From Candidatus Kaiserbacteria bacterium (GTDB lineage Bacteria > Patescibacteria > Paceibacteria > UBA9973 > UBA2103): a stretch of DNA of 64,000 nucleotides. The notes under the pieces were generated by a model. The model was not told the origin of the DNA and did no database searches. It saw only the letters and a list, made by a program, of their open reading frames with translations. The translations under genes and the position numbers were made by a program. The stretch covers positions 1-64,000 of the forward strand of contig JACPGH010000002.1 of NCBI GenBank assembly GCA_016182485.1, in the 5' to 3' direction. Of this stretch, positions 58,820 to 64,000 are shown piece by piece. Within the stretch, counting starts at the first letter, position 1. The number at the start of each line of letters is the position of its first letter.

Positions 58820-59026
58820 ATGGCGCGAAAGTACGGCAGAAGGGCGCAAAAGAAAGTCGAACAGACGATGCATGAATACAAGCGCGGCAAGCTAAAGAGC
58901 GGCCGTGCGGGTAGGCGCGTGAAGAATCCGAAGCAGGCGATAGCGATCGGGCTCTCGCAGGCGCGGCGGGCGGGCGCGAAGGTGCCGGCCCGGCGCCGCC
59001 CGCGCGGGCGGCGCCGGGCCGGATAA
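58820..59026 (+). CDS. DUF6496-like basic protein
   Basis: This 68-residue protein holds the motif pattern KVEQTMHEYKRGKLKSG then KNPKQAIAIGLSQARRAGAKVP, typical of DUF6496, a family found in many bacteria and of unknown role. The 12-residue Arg/Pro-rich end (RRRPRGRRRAG) is encoded by a perfect 36-nt palindrome at 58987-59022, so the original protein probably ended near KVP. The ATG at 58820 is chosen over one at 58805. Confidence 0.75.
   Translation: MARKYGRRAQKKVEQTMHEYKRGKLKSGRAGRRVKNPKQAIAIGLSQARRAGAKVPARRRPRGRRRAG
58987..59022. repeat. Perfect GC palindrome forming the end of a gene
   Basis: CGGCCCGGCGCCGCCCGC and its complement meet with no spacer. It codes for the C-terminus of the DUF6496-like protein and could fold as a terminator hairpin. 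Confidence 0.85.
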
Positions 59027-59098
59027 AGGGTGGGGAATTCTCCGAATTCCAGAGCCAGGACGGGGTACACTATATCCATTACCAGTTAGACAACCGAT

Positions 59099-59470
59099 AT
59101 GGATATCGCACTCGTCGCTGCCAAGATATTAGGGACCTATCTTATTGTGAGCGGGCTCTTCCTCATCTTCCGCGGGAAGACGGTTCCGCATTTGCTTAAA
59201 GATTTCTTCGACCACCCGGCAGTCATGTATCTCGCCGGCGCCATGCTTATTTTCCTATCTTCGGCCTATCTTTCCCAAAGCAATGTCTGGGACGGGACGT
59301 GGCGTACCGTTCTCACGATATTTGCCTGGCTCGTACTCATCAAGGGCGTCGGATATATTCTCATGCCGGACGCATTGCATAAGGCCGTCAGCCGGAAAGT
59401 GCTCGAATCCTTGAATCTCTACGGGCTAGTCGCGATGGCGATGGGCCTCGCGCTCTTCTACGTCGGCTAG
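59099..59470 (+). CDS. Small four-helix membrane protein
   Basis: This 123-residue protein has four predicted membrane helices (about 5-24, 42-60, 68-88 and 103-121) and short loops. No family is named. A TATATCC element lies upstream. Nothing around it hints at a role. Confidence 0.6.
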   Translation: MDIALVAAKILGTYLIVSGLFLIFRGKTVPHLLKDFFDHPAVMYLAGAMLIFLSSAYLSQSNVWDGTWRTVLTIFAWLVLIKGVGYILMPDALHKAVSRKVLESLNLYGLVAMAMGLALFYVG

Positions 59471-59514
59471 CAATCCGTAGATATACGTCAGCCGCGCATG
59501 AGTGCTCGGTAAGT

Positions 59515-59520
59515 TATACT
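59515..59520 (+). promoter_or_regulatory. -10 box, leaderless
   Basis: TATACT ends 7 nt before the ATG at 59528. Confidence 0.55.
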
Positions 59521-59527
59521 GGTTCAT

Positions 59528-59884
59528 ATGAACGAATCACCGCCGAATGAGAATGCGGAAGAAAGACGGCTTGTCCAAGCAGGACTCGAGCTGCAGCGGC
59601 AGGATAAGGAAGATCCCGAACGCGCGCCCATTGTGCGGATAGCACATAAGGTTGCCATGGAAGTGTACCGTGGGAATGAAGCATTGCTTAGAGACATTGA
59701 ATCCTTTCGCAGGGATTTTCTGGAACATTTCGGAAAGTCCGAAGGGCAGAAATATAGGCTCTATCACGCACTCTCCGGAAGCACCCCTCTCGGCTCAGCC
59801 ATTTATTTCGACGCAGAAGGAGAGTGGTCCATAGAGGCGAAAGCGCGCGAACTCGCCGAGCGGTATCACATCGATATAGAATAA
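59528..59884 (+). CDS. Hypothetical soluble protein
   Basis: This 118-residue acidic protein has an N-terminal charged helix (LVQAGLELQRQDKEDPERA) and a mixed middle (FRRDFLEHFGKSEGQKYRLY). No family is recognised. It is 6 nt upstream of the Pif1-like helicase gene, so they are likely co-transcribed from the leaderless promoter at 59515. Confidence 0.6.
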   Translation: MNESPPNENAEERRLVQAGLELQRQDKEDPERAPIVRIAHKVAMEVYRGNEALLRDIESFRRDFLEHFGKSEGQKYRLYHALSGSTPLGSAIYFDAEGEWSIEAKARELAERYHIDIE

Positions 59885-59890
59885 GAGCGC

Positions 59891-61579
59891 ATGACCCAAG
59901 GCGAGGCGCTCTCGATTCTCAAGACCGGCGCGAACGTATATCTCACCGGCGAGCCGGGAAGCGGCAAAACGCACGCGATAAATGAATTCATCGCGTGGCT
60001 GCGTCTTTCAGGGATAGAGCCGGCTATCACGGCCGCGACCGGCATCGCGGCGACGCACGTCGGCGGCATGACACTGCACTCGTGGAGCGGAATCGGCATT
60101 GCCGAGTCGCTCTCGCGCGCCGATATAGATCGCATCGCCGGGAAGGAGCATGTCGCCCGCAGGCTCCAAAAAGCCTCAGTGCTTATCATCGAAGAAATCT
60201 CCATGCTCTCCGCGGCGACATTCGAGATGGCGGATGCCATTTGCCGCGAAGCGCGCCGTGCCGAGCTCCCATTTGGCGGGCTCACGGTCATCCTCGTCGG
60301 AGACTTTTTCCAATTGCCGCCTGTGGCGCGTGTTCAGGCGATGTCCGTGCGCTTCGCTTACGCTTCGCCCGTTTGGGACAAATTAAACCCGATCACCTGT
60401 TACCTAACAGACCAATATCGGCAGGATGATGTTGAATTTCTTGGCGTACTCTCGGCGATACGCGCCGGAGAGGTCGAAGAGGCTCATTATGAAGCGCTCA
60501 TGGCGCGGCATACGGAGCCTGGCACCCCGCCCGCCTGCGCTCCGAAATTATTTTCGCATAATGCCGACGTCGATCGAATAAACGCGCAGGAACTCGCGAA
60601 GCTACCGGGCAAAGCGAAGACTTTCCGGATGAACGCGAAAGGGAAGGAGCAATTTGTAGAAGGGCTGAAGCGCGGGTGCCTCTCGCCGGAAATTCTCGAA
60701 CTGAAGGAGGGCGCGGCGGTCATGTTCACGAAAAACTCTCCCCAAGGGAAGTTCGTCAACGGGACGCTCGGCGTTGTCGCGGGTTGGAGCTTCGATGGCT
60801 CGCCGATTGTTGAGATACGCAGCCCCTCGACAAGCTCGGGACATCGGTTCCGCGTAACCGCGGAACCGATGGAATGGCAGCTTGAGGAACAAGGGAAGGT
60901 GCGCGCGAGTATCTCGCAATTGCCCCTACGGCTCGCCTATGCGATGACAGTCCACAAGAGCCAAGGAATGAGCATGGATGCGGCGGTCATCGATCTCTCG
61001 AAAGCCTTTGAATACGGGCAGGGATATGTGGCGCTCTCGCGGGTGCGGCGATTAAGCGGAGTGCATCTCACCGGCTTAAACGCGCGCGCGCTCGAAGTCC
61101 ATCCGGAAATTCTTGAAAAAGACAGGGAATTCCGCGCCGCGTCTGACGCGGCGCGGGAAGCATTTGCGGCTCTGCCAAGCGCCGAGCTCGCAGGCATGCA
61201 GAAAAAATTCGTCAAAGCCATAGGCGGCGCTTGGCCCAATCCCTCGCAATCGCTCGGGACGGCCCGGCAGCCCGGCTCGGCCGGGCTGCCGGGCCGTCTG
61301 GCAGAAACCCTGCAGACCGTGCGGGATGCGAACGATTTAAATGCAGCGGCGAAGGCGCGCGGACTCACCGTTTCCACCATCGTGAAGCATTTGGAAGAAC
61401 TGGCCGAAATAGGGAAGCTCGCCAGCGCTGATTTCGAGCACCTTATTTCTCAAGGCGAACTGCACGAGATCGCCGAAGCCATAGAAGCTGCCGGCCGCGA
61501 GCGCCTCTCGCCCGTTTATCATGCGCTCGGCGGCCGGCACTCATTCGAAACTATCCGGCTTGTCCGCCTTCTCAAGTAA
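59891..61579 (+). CDS. Pif1-like helicase
   Basis: This 562-residue superfamily 1B helicase has Walker A GEPGSGKTH near residue 20, the HSWSGIG and VLIIEEISML motifs, GDFFQLPP, and the late AYAMTVHKSQGMSMD and GQGYVALSRVR motifs, all in the Pif1/Dda order. The C-terminus (about 470-560) has an HTH-like part (AKARGLTVSTIVKHLEELAE) like those of RecQ-type helicases. Pif1 unwinds DNA at forks and G-quadruplexes. Two repeat blocks lie in the coding frame, at 60821-60871 and 61260-61297. Confidence 0.85.
   Translation: MTQGEALSILKTGANVYLTGEPGSGKTHAINEFIAWLRLSGIEPAITAATGIAATHVGGMTLHSWSGIGIAESLSRADIDRIAGKEHVARRLQKASVLIIEEISMLSAATFEMADAICREARRAELPFGGLTVILVGDFFQLPPVARVQAMSVRFAYASPVWDKLNPITCYLTDQYRQDDVEFLGVLSAIRAGEVEEAHYEALMARHTEPGTPPACAPKLFSHNADVDRINAQELAKLPGKAKTFRMNAKGKEQFVEGLKRGCLSPEILELKEGAAVMFTKNSPQGKFVNGTLGVVAGWSFDGSPIVEIRSPSTSSGHRFRVTAEPMEWQLEEQGKVRASISQLPLRLAYAMTVHKSQGMSMDAAVIDLSKAFEYGQGYVALSRVRRLSGVHLTGLNARALEVHPEILEKDREFRAASDAAREAFAALPSAELAGMQKKFVKAIGGAWPNPSQSLGTARQPGSAGLPGRLAETLQTVRDANDLNAAAKARGLTVSTIVKHLEELAEIGKLASADFEHLISQGELHEIAEAIEAAGRERLSPVYHALGGRHSFETIRLVRLLK
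60821..60871. repeat. In-frame repeats inside the Pif1-like gene
   Basis: A CCCCTCGACAAGCTCGGGAC element (codes STSSG) is followed by the palindrome ATCGGTTCCGCG-TAAC-CGCGGAACCGAT. The frame is preserved. Confidence 0.75.
61260..61297. repeat. In-frame palindrome in the Pif1-like gene
   Basis: GGCCCGGCAGCCCGGC-TCG-GCCGGGCTGCCGGGCC forms a 16-bp stem and codes ARQPGSAGLPGR between the helicase core and HTH region. Confidence 0.85.
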
Positions 61580-61600
61580 AGAGGTTAAACCTCTTTACTT
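61574..61600. terminator. Bidirectional hairpin between convergent genes
   Basis: AAGTAAAGAGGTT and AACCTCTTTACTT form a 13-bp stem around one A, between the helicase and HAD genes. Confidence 0.8.
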
Positions 61601-62394
61601 TCGAGCAATGCTTCGATGAGACGGGCGGTGTCGGAAGGGGAGTTAACGCTTTTGGTCCCGACGTTCGTTTTGAATACAGCTTCATCATTGCCGCCCTCGG
61701 TGAGCTGATCGCCGATGTACAGCGCTTCAGATTCGGGAATGTTCAAACGCTCGCACAATTTGCGGATGCCGTAAGCTTTATCAATACCCGACTTTGTCAC
61801 ATCGATCGACGTTGCACCTCCCATTCTCACGGAAAACTGCGGCAGGCGTTCGGCAAGCGCCGCCTGCAGCGCGCGCCGCTTCGACTTATCCGGGTCCCAT
61901 GCCTGCTTCTCTTTTACCGGCGCTTTCTGGCCGAGCGCCGAGAGCGTAACTTGGCTGCCGCGGTACTCGACGCGCTCGCCCCAGGCGGGAGCCGAAAAAT
62001 CGATAAGGCCCGTGTGAGTCGCCGCGTCGCGCATCGCCCTTTCAATATGGCTGGCATCCGCCTCGGAGAGGCGTTCTTCGTACACTTTTTTCCAAGCGTC
62101 CGCGCTTGTCCCGAGCGATTTATCCTGAGCGGAGTCGATGGAAGTCGAGGGACTATATTCATACAACGTCGCCCCGCTAGTGGGGAGGAGATAGAGGTTC
62201 CTTAAATTCGCTTCCGGGGGAAGCCGGTCTACGACCTGTTTCAAAAATTGAGGGAGAGCGCCGCCGGAAATGATCGCGACTTGCGTAGCGGCGAGCAGGC
62301 GCGCGAGCAGGCCGGCCATTTCTAGCGAGAGCGGCTGCTTGCTCTCCGCGAGCGTGCCGTCGAGATCGAAAATTATTAGTTTGTGCATACGCAT
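61585..62394 (-). CDS. HAD-IIB phosphatase, phosphomannomutase-like
   Basis: This 269-residue HAD protein has motif I FDLDGTLAESKQ, a motif III region KSGIDKAYGI, and motif IV GDQLTEGGNDEAV. It lies close to eukaryotic-type phosphomannomutases and sucrose/mannosyl phosphatases. Position 62388 is an alternative ATG start. A repeat in the frame (62108-62152) codes STSIDSAQDKSLGTS. The neighbouring GH130-type gene handles mannosides in its family, so a role in mannose metabolism is plausible. Confidence 0.75.
   Translation of the reverse strand: MRMHKLIIFDLDGTLAESKQPLSLEMAGLLARLLAATQVAIISGGALPQFLKQVVDRLPPEANLRNLYLLPTSGATLYEYSPSTSIDSAQDKSLGTSADAWKKVYEERLSEADASHIERAMRDAATHTGLIDFSAPAWGERVEYRGSQVTLSALGQKAPVKEKQAWDPDKSKRRALQAALAERLPQFSVRMGGATSIDVTKSGIDKAYGIRKLCERLNIPESEALYIGDQLTEGGNDEAVFKTNVGTKSVNSPSDTARLIEALLESKEV
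62108..62152. repeat. In-frame repeat insert in HAD gene
   Basis: A GTCCCGAGC...TCGAGGGAC element of the CCTGAGC-type family codes SIDSAQDKS. The frame is kept. Confidence 0.65.
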
Positions 62395-62438
62395 TGCTCA
62401 CTCGAACATGCGCCTCGAAGGACACGCATAATGCCGCA

Positions 62439-64000
62439 TCATGTTAAGGCGTCAATGATATGCGAGAGCGAAGCCGTCGCGACTCCGAGAACCTTGTCCG
62501 CGCCGCCGTAATACATATATACCGTGTCTCCCCGGACAACGGCGCCGCATGAGAATACGACGTTCGCCACGACGCCTTCTTTCTCATATTTCTCAAGAGG
62601 TTCGAAGATCGGATCGGCCGTGCGCGCTAGCACAGTAGTGCCGTCTTCGCCGAGAAGCACGGCGCCGAGCCGATAGGTGCCGTGGCGGGAGACGCCGTGA
62701 TATATCATGAGCCAGCCGCCGGGTATCGGTATGGGCGGGCCAGCAATGCCTACTTTCGCGCTATCCCACATTCCTCGCCGCGGACTGATGATCTCGATGC
62801 AGCGGCTCGCACGTTTCCCCGACGCGAGGTCGGGGATAATGTCCGCGCAGATCTGATTATTGATACGGTGATAGAGCAGATATTTGCCGTTAATGCGCTC
62901 GGGCAAAAGGGCGAGATCCTTATCGTCAACCCCGTCAGGCGTGAGCAACTGCGGCTGGCTCCAATTCTCGAAGCGGCGTTCGAGAAAATCCTTAACGCTT
63001 ATCGATGAGACAGCGCCGGATGGGACATGCGTGCCGTCATAGGCGGTGTATGTCATGTGAAGCGTGCCTGCCCCGAGTGGATCCGAGGAGTCGCCAATGC
63101 GGACGATACGCGGGTCTTCGCAGCCGGAATTGCCGGTCGCGTTCCCTCGTTTCATCTCGAAGTCGGCTCGCGGTACGTAGACCGGTTGCGACAATCGCTC
63201 ATCGATGACTGCGCCGTCTTTGGAGACGGCGAGGCCGATAGTCGAAGTATTCGCCGAATCCATTGCTCTATATAGAATATAGACGGCGCCATCGAGCTCT
63301 ATGGCGGCCGCGTTGAAAACGCCGGCACTTTCGAAGCCCGAGCCCCGAGGCGCAAGGATCGGGTTCCGCGAATCGCGGATGAACGTGCGCGCAGGGCGCT
63401 CCGGATCGAGCGCGCGCAGGAGATCGTCGAGAGCGACGCTCGCCTTCGCGCATACGGTATCGGCGCCGCCATACCAGATCTCCACCTGCCTGCCGGCAGG
63501 CAGAGGCGCATCATACGTCGTCACACTGGTGGGGAACACAACCTGCGGCACTAGACCGTACTGCTCGTAATATTCCTGTGGGACGAGAAAGGATTCGGTC
63601 CGCGAAATGCGCTTCCTGGGATCGTCTCGATCGAGAAGAGCGGCTTCTACCGAGAAGATACGGTTGCGCTCGTCGTAATAATTCTGAATGTAGGAATATA
63701 CGAGAAGCCACCCTTTGTCCGTGAGCAGAGGAGACGCGCCCACCTCGATATGGTCGGCATCCTCGCGGCGCAGTTCCTCGAGCGCATGTTCCTGGAGCCG
63801 CTCGTGCCAACGCTCCCAATACTCGGGTTCGAAGAATTCCTCGATCTGCTTAGCGCGGGCTATAGCGATAGTCGGCCTCGGGTGCTCCGCCGTCCAATCC
63901 GTATGCGCGGTGAGGAGCATTACCACGTCTCCGTCTATCCGCTCGGGGAAGAGCGTGGCCGCCTTTGCGTTGAAAGGCGTTATCAAATGCCGTTCGGTGA
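62439..64000 (-). CDS. GH130-like phosphorylase, 5' end beyond the window
   Basis: At least 515 residues of a five-bladed beta-propeller protein of glycoside hydrolase family 130 are visible. These enzymes split beta-mannosides with phosphate, giving mannose 1-phosphate, or act as hydrolases. The chain looks like two propeller halves: VPQEYYEQYGLVPQVVFPT and EIWYGGADTV in the first, and the second with NPILAPRGSGFESAGVFNAA, GCEDPRIV and MYYGGADKVLGVA. The frame runs on in ERH-LITPFNAKA at the right edge with no start codon context, so the gene is 5' truncated by the window. A palindrome at 63485-63502 codes LPAGRQ in a loop. Confidence 0.75.
   Translation of the reverse strand, partial: TERHLITPFNAKAATLFPERIDGDVVMLLTAHTDWTAEHPRPTIAIARAKQIEEFFEPEYWERWHERLQEHALEELRREDADHIEVGASPLLTDKGWLLVYSYIQNYYDERNRIFSVEAALLDRDDPRKRISRTESFLVPQEYYEQYGLVPQVVFPTSVTTYDAPLPAGRQVEIWYGGADTVCAKASVALDDLLRALDPERPARTFIRDSRNPILAPRGSGFESAGVFNAAAIELDGAVYILYRAMDSANTSTIGLAVSKDGAVIDERLSQPVYVPRADFEMKRGNATGNSGCEDPRIVRIGDSSDPLGAGTLHMTYTAYDGTHVPSGAVSSISVKDFLERRFENWSQPQLLTPDGVDDKDLALLPERINGKYLLYHRINNQICADIIPDLASGKRASRCIEIISPRRGMWDSAKVGIAGPPIPIPGGWLMIYHGVSRHGTYRLGAVLLGEDGTTVLARTADPIFEPLEKYEKEGVVANVVFSCGAVVRGDTVYMYYGGADKVLGVATASLSHIIDALT
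63485..63502. repeat. In-frame palindromic insert in GH130-like gene
   Basis: CTGCCTGCCGGCAGGCAG codes LPAGRQ, the same element as in the MBL gene at 11497. Confidence 0.8.

Overview
The window reads as a chromosomal piece of an uncultured Patescibacteria/CPR genome, most like a Parcubacteria (Kaiserbacteria-type) lineage. Pointers are a very short IF-2 (489 residues, no N-terminal extension), a run of small VirB2/TrbC-like membrane proteins, tiny Parcubacteria-type proteins such as a DUF6496 member, a PaaX-like regulator often misnamed Cas2, cohesin/dockerin and giant surface-protein genes, and many small palindromic repeats that also sit in frame inside housekeeping genes. UGA is used as a normal stop (for example ending ptuA), so this is code 11, not the recoded Gracilibacteria/SR1 code. 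The lineage is inferred from gene content only.

Layout. 1-8 kb: glycosyltransferase, thioredoxin reductase, a small lipoprotein, a reverse-strand cell division and translation cluster (rpsU-ybeY-ftsA-ftsZ), a degenerate HisRS-like protein, lepB and pth. 8-16 kb: a LysM-like membrane protein, rpsA, an MBL-fold protein, gyrA with a structured 3' region, a PaaX-like regulator flanked by operator-like dyads, and a methyltransferase. 16-20 kb: a solute-binding protein followed by six tandem VirB2-like genes. 20-22 kb: an SPFH protein and its partner. 22-29 kb: an HTH protein between tRNA-Leu and tRNA-Lys, then a giant modular surface protein broken by an apparent 2-nt deletion. 29-38 kb: pyrB/ilvE, tRNAs, rbfA/infB, a cysteine desulfurase, a trypsin-fold protein without an obvious active site, and a Clp ATPase. 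38-44.5 kb: small membrane proteins, bL33, tRNA-Gly, a VirB2-lytic transglycosylase fusion, miaA, a peroxiredoxin and an FAD oxidase.

44.5-53.6 kb is a reverse-strand defence island that is visibly richer in A/T than its neighbours: a coiled-coil gene, hsdR, hsdM, hsdS, an unrecognised 517-residue protein with a HEPN-like R-X4-H motif, and a Septu-like ptuA/ptuB pair (ATPase plus HNH nuclease). It abuts a headless dockerin fragment, which is followed by a cohesin-domain membrane protein. 54.6-64 kb holds an unknown repeat-flanked gene, an M50 protease, a DrrAB-type ABC exporter, small basic proteins, a Pif1-like helicase, a phosphomannomutase-like HAD protein and a 5'-partial GH130 phosphorylase-like gene.

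Two expression styles are visible. Many core genes have a -10 box 6-7 nt before the start codon, as expected of leaderless mRNAs. A second set of small membrane or secreted proteins has strong Shine-Dalgarno sequences and strong 3' hairpins, and most of them lie beside a paired palindrome (core GTGAAGGTC-W-GACCTTCAC). Six such pairs occur, with centres 44, 45 or 55 bp apart. Three copies of a long dyad (ATATCA-N7-CCTATAGG-N7-TGAT) around the PaaX-like gene and upstream of ilvE-pyrB suggest an undescribed regulon.
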